This document shows, one piece after another, positions 53,672 to 63,720 of a DNA stretch of 64,000 nucleotides. The position numbers were made by a program, and so were the translations under genes. This DNA comes from Psychrobacter sp. PG1. GTDB taxonomy: Bacteria > Pseudomonadota > Gammaproteobacteria > Pseudomonadales > Moraxellaceae. The stretch spans positions 186,001 to 250,000 of the forward strand of contig NZ_JABUZG010000084.1 in the NCBI RefSeq assembly GCF_014897815.1, given 5' to 3'. The number at the start of each line of letters is the position of its first letter. The first letter of the stretch is position 1. Below the pieces are notes generated by a model that searched no databases, was not told the origin of the DNA, and was given only the letters and a program-made list of their open reading frames with translations.

Positions 53672-56616
53672 TATAATGACTCCTCTTTAATAGCCTTTTT
53701 AGTAGGTTTTTTGCTGGCGACTTTTTTCACTGTCGGCTTTTTAGCTGAAAGGGGTTTTCTTGGTGGTTCTTTAACTTGATCCTCAACTTGATATTCAGTT
53801 TCATCTTCGCTGTGTTGCGCCATTTGATTGAGCGCCACAACGGCATCAGTATCCAGACGGTAGGCAAAATTATCGTCCGCATCGACGAATACGGTAATTT
53901 TCTTTAACACACTTTGACTGTCATCATGAGCCAGTAGCTGACCCGCCATCTGCGGCAGCAAGGTATGACTGATAATCGCATCGGCGTTACGTGCACCAGA
54001 ATCGACCTCATGACAACGCGATAAAATCAGCTCAATCACCTCATCATCAATGACACAAGGCACATCATAATTGTTATGAATACGGCCAGTGATTTTGTCC
54101 AGCTTAAGGCGAATAATTTCTGCGAGCGCATCATCCGTTAATGGATAATAAGGAATGACCGTTAAACGACCCAAAAACGCGGGCTTAAAGGCTTTATACA
54201 AATGCGGATTAATGACTTGTTTTAGGCTATCACTGTCTGGCAGGCTAAAGTCAGTAACACTCGGATCTGTATTGATACATGCCTGCATAATCGCAGACGA
54301 ACCAACATTACTTGTCAATAAAATAAGCGTGTTTTTGAAATCAATTAAACGCCCTTCGCTGTCTTCCATCACCCCTTTATCAAAGACCTGATAAAACAAA
54401 TCCAATACGTCTGGATGGGCTTTTTCTACTTCATCAAGTAAGAGTACGCTATAAGGACGACGGCGAATCGCTTCGGTTAATACACCACCTTCACCATAGC
54501 CAACATAACCTGGAGGCGAGCCTTTTAACGAAGCAACGCTATGGGCTTCTTGATACTCTGACAGGTTAATCGTAATAAGGTTACGCTCACCGCCGTACAG
54601 CACCTCTGATAGCGCCAGCGCGGTTTCGGTCTTGCCTACACCACTTGGCCCGACGAGCATAAACACACCTTGCGGACGATTGGGATCATCTAAGCGGGCT
54701 TTTGCGGTATGAATCCGCTTGACGATAGCGGCCACCGAATGATCTTGGCCGATGACCCGGGCTTGCAAGGTATCAGCCAAACCCAAGATATGGTCTTTTT
54801 CATTACCTGCCATATCATTCAGCGGTATTCCAGTCCAATCTGAGATGATCTGCTTGATGACCTGACGATCCAATACGGGATGAATAAGGCGCTGCGTCTC
54901 TTGTACTTGTTTTAACGATTGCTCGATACTTTGATATTCAGCTTGTTTGTCTAAGCGCTCTTTTGCACTAAGCGCATCAGAACCATCTGTCTTGTCATTC
55001 AACTGCTGATTCAAGGAATCAAGCTGATCATTAAGCTCGCGCTGTTCGTGCCAACGACTGGTCATATCAGCAATGCTTTGCTGATTGGTTTGGCGCTGCT
55101 CATCTAATACGGCAATTTTTTGGCTGACTTTTTCTTTTTCGTCCACACCGCCGATACGCTCGAGCTGCTGACTGAGATTATTGATATGCTGCTCTAACTG
55201 CACCCCTTTGGCGTTTAATCTGTCAAGTTGATTGGGTATGGCGGTCTTGGATAAGCTCACCCGTGCCGCCGCCGTGTCTAATACACTGACCGCTTTATCA
55301 GGCAGCTGCCTATCGCTGATATAACGTGCGGATAACTCAACCGCCGCTTGTAGCGCATCGTCATCGATTAATATACCAAAATGATTCTGCATCTTGGCAC
55401 TTAGACCACGAATCATCGCTACTGCTGTCTCTATATCAGGCTCATCGACTTTGACGACTTGGAAGCGACGTGACAATGCTGCGTCTTTTTCGAAGTACTT
55501 TTTATATTCTGACCATGTCGTCGCCGCAATGGTTCTGAGCTCACCACGAGCCAGCGCAGGCTTCAGTAAGTTCGCCGCGTCATTTTGACCCGCTTGCCCA
55601 CCAGCACCAATCAAAGTATGCGCTTCATCAATGAATAATATAATAGGCTGTAGCGAGGCTTGTACTTCTTCAATGACTTGCTTGAGACGGTTCTCAAACT
55701 CCCCTTTGACGCTTGCCCCTGCTTGCAGCAAGCCCATGTCAAGACTACGTATCGTCACATCTTTGAGCTGATCAGGCACTTGACCGGCGACTATCTTTTG
55801 CGCCAATCCTTCTACCACTGCTGTTTTACCTACCCCTGCCTCACCCGTCAAAATAGGGTTATTTTGGCGGCGACGAATCAAAATATCGATCAACTGATGA
55901 ATTTCAAACTCACGGCCAATGACAGGGTCTATTTGCTCTGAACTGGCTTTAGCAGTCAAGTCATAAGTATATTTATCCAACGCAGGGGTTGGCTTAGCTT
56001 CAGTTTTCTTAGTGTCTAAAGATTCTTGATTGTTAGCATCATTGTCTGCACTATTCGCACCATCATCAGCACCCTTATTGACGCCTTTACTATTGGTAAT
56101 TTTATTACTGCTTGATCCACTGCCCTCAGTACTACCGAGACATTGACGCTCATAATCATCTTTTAGGGTAAAGCGGTCGATATACTGTAGTGGCTCAGGA
56201 AGAGTTTTGAGTAGCGACTGATAACGCTCATACGCCAATAGCACGAGCAATATATGACCAGAGCGAATTTCTAGCGGGCTATTTTTATCAGCACTTTGAT
56301 TATATTGGCTACTGGCTAGCTCCCACGCATCTTCTAGTAACGCCATCAAACCTTGACTAAATACTGGCGTTGAGCCTGTTGCCTGACCAAAGGTGTTTAG
56401 CAAATCAGTTATATCTGCTAGTAATGACTGCTGATGAATCTTATTAAATTTAAGTATTTGAGCCACATCATTGTGCGGCGTGGCAATCAGTTCATGCAAT
56501 AGATGGACAGTATCGACTTCACGATGCCCATTATTAATACAAAGCCTAGCTGCCTGCTGCAAACACTGTCGACAGCTTGGGCTTAAGCGGGTAATCACAG
56601 CTTTTAACTGGCTCAT
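53671..56616 (-). CDS. clpV: ClpV/TssH, T6SS sheath-recycling AAA+ ATPase
   Basis: Disassembles the contracted TssB/TssC sheath. Two AAA modules: Walker A1 in [15 protein letters not shown] (about 260) and Walker A2 in [15 protein letters not shown] (about 657), Walker [12 protein letters not shown] and [13 protein letters not shown]. The N-terminal Clp domain ([20 protein letters not shown]) binds TssC. I use the ATG at 56616 (MSQLKAVI, with AAAGGA upstream), not the longer frame to 56661. The C-terminus has an extra tail of about 50 residues rich in Lys and Pro ([19 protein letters not shown]), not usual for ClpV. A 220-bp gap to tssG may carry a promoter. Confidence 0.95.
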   Translation of the reverse strand: MSQLKAVITRLSPSCRQCLQQAARLCINNGHREVDTVHLLHELIATPHNDVAQILKFNKIHQQSLLADITDLLNTFGQATGSTPVFSQGLMALLEDAWELASSQYNQSADKNSPLEIRSGHILLVLLAYERYQSLLKTLPEPLQYIDRFTLKDDYERQCLGSTEGSGSSSNKITNSKGVNKGADDGANSADNDANNQESLDTKKTEAKPTPALDKYTYDLTAKASSEQIDPVIGREFEIHQLIDILIRRRQNNPILTGEAGVGKTAVVEGLAQKIVAGQVPDQLKDVTIRSLDMGLLQAGASVKGEFENRLKQVIEEVQASLQPIILFIDEAHTLIGAGGQAGQNDAANLLKPALARGELRTIAATTWSEYKKYFEKDAALSRRFQVVKVDEPDIETAVAMIRGLSAKMQNHFGILIDDDALQAAVELSARYISDRQLPDKAVSVLDTAAARVSLSKTAIPNQLDRLNAKGVQLEQHINNLSQQLERIGGVDEKEKVSQKIAVLDEQRQTNQQSIADMTSRWHEQRELNDQLDSLNQQLNDKTDGSDALSAKERLDKQAEYQSIEQSLKQVQETQRLIHPVLDRQVIKQIISDWTGIPLNDMAGNEKDHILGLADTLQARVIGQDHSVAAIVKRIHTAKARLDDPNRPQGVFMLVGPSGVGKTETALALSEVLYGGERNLITINLSEYQEAHSVASLKGSPPGYVGYGEGGVLTEAIRRRPYSVLLLDEVEKAHPDVLDLFYQVFDKGVMEDSEGRLIDFKNTLILLTSNVGSSAIMQACINTDPSVTDFSLPDSDSLKQVINPHLYKAFKPAFLGRLTVIPYYPLTDDALAEIIRLKLDKITGRIHNNYDVPCVIDDEVIELILSRCHEVDSGARNADAIISHTLLPQMAGQLLAHDDSQSVLKKITVFVDADDNFAYRLDTDAVVALNQMAQHSEDETEYQVEDQVKEPPRKPLSAKKPTVKKVASKKPTKKAIKEESL

Positions 56617-56837
56617 AATCTTTTCCTTTAACATTCTTATTAGACTTAATACCAAACCCAAAAAGTAAGATTAGCTGTGTCAAACTCGCTTAGCCTACAA
56701 GACGTAGTACTTTCACTCGTTTTCCTTGCCACTCTAATTTCTGTGAATGGTATAAAATTATTTTTATTAAACAGCAATATAAAATTGATGCATGGCTCTT
56801 CATAATAGGTAAAATCTGTCTATTAACCATGAAATAC

Positions 56838-57878
56838 TTACTGAATCGGCAGCGCATAGCGAGTGTCATCATGATGCTGCGTCGCAGGCTGCGATATCAA
56901 AAACCCACCCTGACCCAAACCACCAAAACTGCTCTCTGATAATGACAACGGGGTGATGTATTGCTTGTCTAACTCGAGTTGCATCTCGACCGCCAAGCAA
57001 ACACCGCACCATTTACGGATAAAATCAATAATGACTTGATACATATCCCCTGCTGGTAACAGTCTTAAATAGCGTTTGGCATCCAACTGATGAAACACAA
57101 TTCTAATCTTGCTATCAAACTGTACGACGCGCGCACCGCAAAATGCGGACAACCCAAGGGCAGCATGCTGACCACCAAGTGCTGTCTGTTCACTGGCTGG
57201 TAGATCAAACCACTCCGGTACGAATTGCTCGACACTGACGGTGCTATCTAAAAAATGCGACAGTACATGTGACAACTGATCGGCTGTCAGGCGTCCTGGG
57301 GCGATCATGCCAGCATAAGCAATCAAGCTATCGATGGCGGTTAGCTTCTTCGGCTGACGCGCCAATGCCCGCAAGCTCAGTAGATAGTTGTCTTTTTTAT
57401 TATTTATCTCATACTGTAATGGCAAGTTATAAAACCAACTCGCTTGCACGTACAAATCCGTCAATCGATGGTTAAATAAATCTAAAAATGCTGGTGCCGC
57501 TTTATCTTTTGCATGATTGACTCGCGAGGCTAGATGGTCGGTATACATCGCTGGCAAGGCTGACAACGGGCCAGTTAATCCAATAATTGCGGGGCAAACC
57601 TCTATCCGTCTGATTTTTAATGAACTAGCCTTTACTTGACCATCCTTTAATGAGCTGCCACTGTCTTCCATATTATCCTGAGCAATGAGCGCCATCGACT
57701 CAATTTCAGCTTGCGGATAGGCCAATGACAACGAGGCACGGTAACGTACCTCAATAGGTGCATACCCCATACTGACTTCATGCCGAACCAAACGTAGTGC
57801 TTGTAATAACTCATAAGATTGCGGCGCCGCCATTAAAGCCGTTAAATAAGAGGACTGAGACCGCTGCGTGGCTGACAT
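56838..57878 (-). CDS. tssG: TssG, T6SS baseplate protein
   Basis: 346 residues. LMAAPQSYELLQALRLVRH at the start, SLSLAYPQAEI, GLTGPLSALPAMYTDHL, AFLDLFNHRLTDLYVQAS and GDMYQVIIDFIRKW are all typical of TssG (ImpH/VasB). It builds the baseplate wedge with TssE and TssF. It starts inside the 3' end of tssF (37-bp overlap) with GGAG upstream. Confidence 0.94.
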   Translation of the reverse strand: MSATQRSQSSYLTALMAAPQSYELLQALRLVRHEVSMGYAPIEVRYRASLSLAYPQAEIESMALIAQDNMEDSGSSLKDGQVKASSLKIRRIEVCPAIIGLTGPLSALPAMYTDHLASRVNHAKDKAAPAFLDLFNHRLTDLYVQASWFYNLPLQYEINNKKDNYLLSLRALARQPKKLTAIDSLIAYAGMIAPGRLTADQLSHVLSHFLDSTVSVEQFVPEWFDLPASEQTALGGQHAALGLSAFCGARVVQFDSKIRIVFHQLDAKRYLRLLPAGDMYQVIIDFIRKWCGVCLAVEMQLELDKQYITPLSLSESSFGGLGQGGFLISQPATQHHDDTRYALPIQ

Positions 57879-59665
57879 CTGTATATCTCCTCTTTGGTTA
57901 CGGCATCACTGATGGCCAACTCGACGAAGCTATTTAAGCTAGCGTGATAGCCAAACACATGCGCCAATAAATGGGCAAACTGGCGGATACTCACTCCAGC
58001 AAAATTCTTTTGGTTGATTTGAATATTGATCAGTGTACCGCGCACAAAACCAGGCTGTGGCAAGCGCTGAATACGTCGAGCTTCGATACTGGTTTCGACA
58101 GACACAATACCTTCGACCAACAGTTTGTTAGAAGCAGACTGGGTAATGTCGTATAGCGATAAATACTCTTTCATCAGCTCCGCATCTTGGGCGGCAAGCG
58201 ATAAAAAATTCAGACTAATCAGCGATATCAAGCGCCAACGTTCCTCACCGGTATAGTCGAAGCGTGCCGTTCTGGTCGGCTGCTTTAGCAACGATAAGCT
58301 GCTAAAGCCAGTCATCCCTTCGCTAAACAAATCGCCACGGCTTTGACCGAATACCACTTGAGCCGGCAAATCTCTATTGGTACACAATAAAGACGCACTC
58401 ATGCTCACCGCACCTGATAAATCTTCGCGATTTTTTTCTACAAACATAATCTGATATTCAAAACCCTGTTTGAACTCAGCCATATCCTTATCACGTTTGA
58501 TATGGTAATAACGACCATCATCTTGCTGCTCATAATGATTGAGCGCATAAAATGGATGATATTCACGTTGTATCAAACGATTGTCACTTTGCTTGGACTC
58601 TATGACTTTATTAACCTCATAGATTTCATGTTGAAACAGCGCACGAGTATCGGGCACTAAATCGTAATAGATCGAACGATGGGTCACTTGAATAGGCTTG
58701 GCAGCCGCCTTGAATAAATTGACAACGGGCGTACAAAACAGCTTGATACTGCTGGCACTGAGCTGCTGCAAGTTTTTTAGGCGGATGGTATTTTTTTTAT
58801 CAAATCTAAAGTAACAGCGAATCTCAAAGCCATTGCTATCGATCTTTAAATTTGGACAAACCTTACCAAGATTAAGGCGCAAGAAATTGAATTTTTCAGG
58901 GAAATAGAAGTATTCCTTTAATAAGGCAGAGGCAGCATTACTCACTCGATGACTCGGAAGAATTTGCTGCTCAGGATCGAAGCCTATAATCTCAAACGGA
59001 CTACCCGTAATCTTATTGACCTGCCTACCATGCAGATGCGTTTGCTTGACATCACACCCTAGTAAATCCCATAGACTAGTACCCTGACTGGCGTCCTCGT
59101 CTATATACAAATCTAACGAGTGGTTTAATAAGGCTTGATAGTCAAAGCTTGAATTAAGCCCCTTAAATTTGATACTGATACAGCCATTCAGCAGTCCATG
59201 CTGATTGTCATACACCTCTTGACGAGTTTCAAAGTCGACGCTATCTATCTGTAGCGGCAGCAAGGTCACATCTTGGGTTGACTGAAACTGGCAAGGCGTG
59301 CCATTTATTTTTTGGCTGGCGAAAGGGCTGTTTTTAGGGACTAAGACTGCCTCGCTCATCGCATTGCCCTGTACGCCTAGATTAAACTGTGCAATAGAGA
59401 CCGATGGAAAAGGTTTGAGATAATCGGGATAAACGACTTCTAATAGAGATTCGGTAAAATCAGCGTATGAATCGTCCAATTTTTTATTGATGCGCGCACT
59501 GATGAGCGAAAAAGCCTGTATCAACCGCTCTATATGCGGATCATCGACGGTATCGTGCCCCATCAACAACCGATTGGCTATTTTGGGATATTTTTTGGCA
59601 AATTCTTTTGACTGTTTATTAAACAGGCTAAGCTCATGCTCAAAGTAAGGAAGTAAACTGTCCAT
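57842..59665 (-). CDS. tssF: TssF, T6SS baseplate protein
   Basis: 607 residues, standard length. Start LLPYFEHELSLFNKQSKEFA, KYPKIANRLLMGHDTVDDPH, ERLIQAFSLISARINKKLDD, YPDYLKPFPSVSIAQF, and the C-terminal GTLINIQINQKNFAG with FGYHASLNSFVEL match TssF (ImpG/VasA). Major wedge component of the baseplate. Confidence 0.95.
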   Translation of the reverse strand: MDSLLPYFEHELSLFNKQSKEFAKKYPKIANRLLMGHDTVDDPHIERLIQAFSLISARINKKLDDSYADFTESLLEVVYPDYLKPFPSVSIAQFNLGVQGNAMSEAVLVPKNSPFASQKINGTPCQFQSTQDVTLLPLQIDSVDFETRQEVYDNQHGLLNGCISIKFKGLNSSFDYQALLNHSLDLYIDEDASQGTSLWDLLGCDVKQTHLHGRQVNKITGSPFEIIGFDPEQQILPSHRVSNAASALLKEYFYFPEKFNFLRLNLGKVCPNLKIDSNGFEIRCYFRFDKKNTIRLKNLQQLSASSIKLFCTPVVNLFKAAAKPIQVTHRSIYYDLVPDTRALFQHEIYEVNKVIESKQSDNRLIQREYHPFYALNHYEQQDDGRYYHIKRDKDMAEFKQGFEYQIMFVEKNREDLSGAVSMSASLLCTNRDLPAQVVFGQSRGDLFSEGMTGFSSLSLLKQPTRTARFDYTGEERWRLISLISLNFLSLAAQDAELMKEYLSLYDITQSASNKLLVEGIVSVETSIEARRIQRLPQPGFVRGTLINIQINQKNFAGVSIRQFAHLLAHVFGYHASLNSFVELAISDAVTKEEIYRCQPRSGLSPLI

Positions 59666-59742
59666 GACGCCTCAATATATTGATCGCTGCTAACTGTATA
59701 AATTGAGCGGTAGTAGTAGTTATTTCATTAATGGGATAATGA

Positions 59743-60246
59743 TTATTTTATTAAGTAACGCTGAGAGCTTGGCTCAAAGAACGCATCGAAGCTGACCAGC
59801 TCTTGTGCTGGATAAACCTTTAATAATGCTTCAATAGAAAAACACAGTTGATTGACATCAACAGCGCCAATATCTAGCGATACGCGAACGTTTTTTAGCC
59901 GGGTATCTTGTTGCTCGACTGTTTGGGCTATTTGGCGACAGATATAATCACAGTCAGTAGGATTGGCACTGCTGAGTCCCACAAAATCTAATATGCCAAA
60001 ATTCAATATCGATGAGCGCACGTGTTGATAGGCCTGAAGCTTACTTGACACCACACAACGCGTATTTAATAAAGCTTCAAGGTCTCGTGCGACCGAAGAC
60101 TTTAGCTCATCGATATTAAGACGACGAACCACGAGCTCATGCGACAAATGACGGGGCTGATCATCAAATAACTGCTCGAACAAATTTGGACGAAAGCCAA
60201 TTTCTTTGTTAGAGGCGTTAGTGGCGTAATTCATTGATATAATCAT
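59743..60246 (-). CDS. tssE: TssE, gp25-like baseplate protein
   Basis: 167 residues; lysozyme-related gp25 fold. LFEQLFDDQ, SSVARDLEALLNTRCVVSS, SSILNFGILDFVG and LKNVRVSLDI are typical. A second ATG (60234, MNYATNAS) is as likely a start as the one at 60246. It joins TssF and TssG in the wedge. Confidence 0.93.
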   Translation of the reverse strand: MIISMNYATNASNKEIGFRPNLFEQLFDDQPRHLSHELVVRRLNIDELKSSVARDLEALLNTRCVVSSKLQAYQHVRSSILNFGILDFVGLSSANPTDCDYICRQIAQTVEQQDTRLKNVRVSLDIGAVDVNQLCFSIEALLKVYPAQELVSFDAFFEPSSQRYLIK

Positions 60247-60263
60247 TCCTATTTAACAAACAA

Positions 60264-60295
60264 AAAAGAAAGGCCTAGATATAAACCTTTCTTTT
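60264..60295 (-). terminator. Attenuating terminator between hcp and tssE
   Basis: The stem aaagaaagg / cctttcttt with a 12-nt loop has a run of A on its left (T tract on the minus strand). It would end part of the transcripts after hcp and favour high Hcp levels. Confidence 0.6.
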
Positions 60296-60334
60296 TCGGT
60301 ACGACACAATAGATGACACCTGATACAACCTAAA

Positions 60335-60838
60335 TTAGGCGGTATAAGTAGCAGTGTTGTTGGCTAGTGACCATTTTTTAGTCACAGCGCCTTTAGCAGT
60401 ACCATCGATATCTTGCTGGGTGTAAGTCCACTCAACAGCAGCATATTTGATACCGACTTTTTCGATTGGTACGCCTTCAGAACGTACCGTTGGCTCGACA
60501 CTTGCGATCAGCGCATGCTTAAGTTTTACTTCAAGATATTTAACGCGTTTGTCACCGTTGGCACGATAAAAATCAATTTGAATCTCATCAAAAGTATAAC
60601 CAGCAGAACACGCTTCCCATAGTTTAGGACTGGTTGAGTCCAAATCTTTCATAAACGTCATGTCAGCATGCTCACAACGCTCAGAAGTATGGCCACCAAC
60701 GCTACTTGCTGTCGCTGATTTTGGCTGACGGATCAAGTGATCCCAAGTATTTACTTCAAGCCAACCTTTATGCTCGCTATCACGAGACTCGCCATCAATT
60801 TTATATTTACCGCGGAACTGAATATAAATATCTTTCAT
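60335..60838 (-). CDS. hcp: Hcp, T6SS tube protein
   Basis: 167 residues, standard for Hcp1-type tube proteins. MKDIYIQFRGKYKIDGESRD start, GWLEVNTWDHLIRQP, TSERCEHADMTFMKDLDSTS, KLWEACSAGYTF and EKVGIKYAAVEWTYTQQD. Forms hexameric rings that make the inner tube. No C-terminal effector domain is attached. A hairpin follows the gene. Confidence 0.96.
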   Translation of the reverse strand: MKDIYIQFRGKYKIDGESRDSEHKGWLEVNTWDHLIRQPKSATASSVGGHTSERCEHADMTFMKDLDSTSPKLWEACSAGYTFDEIQIDFYRANGDKRVKYLEVKLKHALIASVEPTVRSEGVPIEKVGIKYAAVEWTYTQQDIDGTAKGAVTKKWSLANNTATYTA

Positions 60839-60890
60839 ATCACATACCTTTTTTTAAAATTTAAATTTCACGTTAGTTTTTAATAAACGA

Positions 60891-62381
60891 TTAGCTGTTG
60901 CTAGATTGCGGCAGTTGAGTGACCAGACGCAAAGAAACAGACAATTCGTCAAGTTGAAAGTGTGGTCTCAAAAAGACCACGGACTTGTAGACACCAGGCT
61001 TACCCGGCACTTCTACAACTTGTACAGAAGCTTCGCGCAGTGGGTACTGGGCTTTTGCTTCTTGTGAGGCGCCGTCATCTAGCAAGACATAACGAGAAAT
61101 CCAGTCATTTAAAAACGACTCAACATTACCAGGTGCTAAGAAGCTACCTACCTTATCGCGCATCATTGCTTTTAGGTAATGGGCAATACGTGACACCGCC
61201 ATAATGTATTGGATCTGCGTCGATAGCGCAGCATTGGCATTGGCATCATCGTTTTGATAAGTTTTGGCTTTTTGCACGGATTGCGCGCCAAAAAAAGCAG
61301 CGTAATTGGTATTTTTGCAATGGACTAACGGGATAAATCCTAAGTCGCTCAACTCTTTTTCTCGGCGATCGGTGATAGAGATTTCTGTTGGACACTTAAG
61401 TGCCAAATCCCCTTCATCCGTCTTAAAGGTATGAACAGGTAACCCTTCAACCAAGCCACCACCCTCAACGCCGCGAATGGCAGCACACCAACGATAGTCA
61501 GAGAAAGCAGCCGTCAAGCGTGAAGCAAAGGCATAAGCTGCGTTCACCCATAGATAATCGTCATGATTATTACCAGAGACTTCTTCCGTAAAATTAAATC
61601 CTTCAACCACCGTGCCATCTTTAGGATCGTAAGGCAGACGACCTAAAAAGCTGGGCACGGTTAACGCAACATATCGCGCATCTTCTGACTGTCTGAACGC
61701 GCGCCAGCGGATATATTCAGCGGTTTCAAATATCTTTGACAAATCTCGCGGGCGACCAATGTCGGTAAAGGAGTCGAGACCAAACATTTCAGCGGAAGCC
61801 GCCGACACAAAAGGTGCATGAGAAGCGGCCGCAACATGAGACAATTGCTCAAGCAGATACATGTCTGAGTTTTGGCGAGTAAATTCAAAGTCACCAACGA
61901 TAGCGGCATAAGGTTCACCACCGAAGCTACCGAACTCTTCTTCGTATATTTTTTTAAACAGCGTGCTTTGATCAAAATCAATTGACGATTGAAAATCTTT
62001 AGTCAGTTCGCGCTTCGTAGTATTCATCATACGAATCTTTAGCATGGATTCCGACGGAGTCTGGCTACATAAATAATGCAAGCCACGCCAGCTGGACTCT
62101 AGCTTTTGAAACTCGGGCGCGTGCATGACGGTGGTCAGCTGCTTGGAGATCAATGCGTCAATTTGGGCAATACGCGCGTCAATCGATGCAGCCAAATTAT
62201 CTGACAACGTTACGGTGCCTTGCATGACTTCATTGGCAAGCTCTGCAATTTGCGACTTGGCACGATTTTTTTCGTCATCAGACTTGGCAACGTTACTTTT
62301 ATTGACGATTTCTTCGAGTAAGTCGTAACTATCATTATTTAACGCATCAGGTGCTAGATTTTGCTGGGCTTGGGCACTCAT
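60891..62381 (-). CDS. tssC: TssC, T6SS sheath large subunit
   Basis: 496 residues. APEFQKLESSWRGLHYLC, EEFGSFGGEPYAAIVGDFEF, AASHAPFVSAASAEMFGLDS and FLNDWISRYVLLDDG are strongly conserved TssC (VipB) segments. With TssB it makes the contractile sheath. It starts 3 bp after tssB. Confidence 0.97.
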   Translation of the reverse strand: MSAQAQQNLAPDALNNDSYDLLEEIVNKSNVAKSDDEKNRAKSQIAELANEVMQGTVTLSDNLAASIDARIAQIDALISKQLTTVMHAPEFQKLESSWRGLHYLCSQTPSESMLKIRMMNTTKRELTKDFQSSIDFDQSTLFKKIYEEEFGSFGGEPYAAIVGDFEFTRQNSDMYLLEQLSHVAAASHAPFVSAASAEMFGLDSFTDIGRPRDLSKIFETAEYIRWRAFRQSEDARYVALTVPSFLGRLPYDPKDGTVVEGFNFTEEVSGNNHDDYLWVNAAYAFASRLTAAFSDYRWCAAIRGVEGGGLVEGLPVHTFKTDEGDLALKCPTEISITDRREKELSDLGFIPLVHCKNTNYAAFFGAQSVQKAKTYQNDDANANAALSTQIQYIMAVSRIAHYLKAMMRDKVGSFLAPGNVESFLNDWISRYVLLDDGASQEAKAQYPLREASVQVVEVPGKPGVYKSVVFLRPHFQLDELSVSLRLVTQLPQSSNS

Positions 62382-62384
62382 CGT

Positions 62385-62897
62385 TTAATCCTCACCGTCG
62401 GTTTGATTTTGTTCCGCCATTTTTTTGACTTGCTCAGTATTTTTAAGCACGTCATCTAATAGGTCTTCAAGTTTTTCGTTGGCTGATATTTTGTTGCGTA
62501 AATCTGCTAAGCGATCTCGTGCTTGTACCAATTGCTTTAGTGGCTCAATTTGATCAGCAACCGCTTCAGGACGAAAATCGTTGATACTATTAAATGCCAA
62601 ATCAACCGCGAATTCGCCACCTTTATCACTTAAGTCATTGCCTACTCGAAAGGTCGCACGCGGTGCTAGACCTGACATCACCTCATCAAAGGTATCCAAG
62701 TCCACTTCGACAAACTTTTTGTCCTTAAAGCGTGGTTGTTCAAGGGTGGAATCTCCTGAAAACTCTCCCAAAACGCCAACGACAAAAGGAATTTCCTTGG
62801 TTTCGATCGCATCGCCTACTTCAACGTCATAAGTCAGATGCACCCGAGGCGCACGTACTTTTGCGAGTTTCTTTTGTACACTGTCTTGCTTTGCCAT
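62385..62897 (-). CDS. tssB: TssB, T6SS sheath small subunit
   Basis: 170 residues. APRVHLTYDVEVGDAIETKE, PFVVGVLGEFSGD, KFVEVDLDTFDEVMSGLAPR and PEAVADQIEPLKQLVQARDR match TssB (VipA). GAGGT upstream of the ATG. Partner of TssC in the sheath. Confidence 0.97.
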   Translation of the reverse strand: MAKQDSVQKKLAKVRAPRVHLTYDVEVGDAIETKEIPFVVGVLGEFSGDSTLEQPRFKDKKFVEVDLDTFDEVMSGLAPRATFRVGNDLSDKGGEFAVDLAFNSINDFRPEAVADQIEPLKQLVQARDRLADLRNKISANEKLEDLLDDVLKNTEQVKKMAEQNQTDGED

Positions 62898-62918
62898 AAT
62901 AAGTTACCTCAGCAATGT

Positions 62919-63716
62919 CTAGTTTGAACGCAATATACTGAATGGATCAGTCGATTCGGCGTTACTTTTTTTGGTAGGTGAAGGTTTAGTAACAGGCTTA
63001 ACTTTTGGTGGTCGTGGCGGTTTTTTTACGGCTGGTTTTTTCTTAATAGGCTTCGATGCTTTTTTTACAGACACGTGGGGCTGAGGTTTTGATTTAGTGC
63101 CTGATCTACCGCTTCTAGGCTTGACGACTGGCGCTGGTGGTTTCGGCAAAGACTCATCGTAATTGAAACCATAGATATCACCATATATTTTACTTAAAGC
63201 GTACTGATACTCCTTCAAAAACGCTGCGTCCACTTCATCAGTGAGATAATCTGATTGCAGCTGGCTTTGGGAGACGATAGCGCTGCTATTGAGTAGTATC
63301 TTTTTTAGCTTAGCAGTGCCTTGACCCAGATCAATGGCTTCACTGGCTGCGTAAACAGCATAAGCATGATAGCCATTGTTAGAATAAATCTGCGCCAAAA
63401 TCTCCCATGCTAGCGAGTCATTAGGATTACGAGATACTCTTTGATTCAAATCCGTGACCAGTTGATGCAGTTGCGGTGATTTTGCATCAGCATTTTTGAG
63501 TGCCGAAAATTGATTTATGATGCTAGAACCGGGGTCTTTTTCTTGTATGACAAGCTCACTATGGGCGGTAGTCATTGCTGAACCCATGATGAACAGACCT
63601 GCCAAAAACGCTTTGGATAGCGTAAAACTGACTCTAATATTGCTTCTGATACTGGTCATTGTAAGTCGGTGCTCGCCATTATTGGTGTGAGATAAATACA
63701 TGTGCCTGCTCAACAT
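62919..63716 (-). CDS. Secreted T6SS-associated protein with TPR-like part (AsaA-like?)
   Basis: About 245-265 residues. A signal-like hydrophobic stretch (SKAFLAGLFIMGSAMTTAHS) points to the periplasm. The middle resembles TPR units (NPNDSLAWEILAQIYSNNGY, HAYAVYAASEAIDLG). The C-terminal 70 residues are very basic and Pro-rich (KKKPAVKKPPRPPKVKPVTK), like a DNA- or wall-binding tail. Acinetobacter T6SS loci have a gene, asaA, just before tssB whose product helps assembly in the periplasm; position and type fit, but sequence identity cannot be shown here. Possible starts are 63716, 63701 or 63659. Confidence 0.55.
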   Translation of the reverse strand: MLSRHMYLSHTNNGEHRLTMTSIRSNIRVSFTLSKAFLAGLFIMGSAMTTAHSELVIQEKDPGSSIINQFSALKNADAKSPQLHQLVTDLNQRVSRNPNDSLAWEILAQIYSNNGYHAYAVYAASEAIDLGQGTAKLKKILLNSSAIVSQSQLQSDYLTDEVDAAFLKEYQYALSKIYGDIYGFNYDESLPKPPAPVVKPRSGRSGTKSKPQPHVSVKKASKPIKKKPAVKKPPRPPKVKPVTKPSPTKKSNAESTDPFSILRSN

Positions 63717-63720
63717 TATT

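Noticed and set aside
56617..56661. Longer clpV start
   Set aside because: The ATG at 56616 has a good ribosome site and begins the conserved N-terminal domain.
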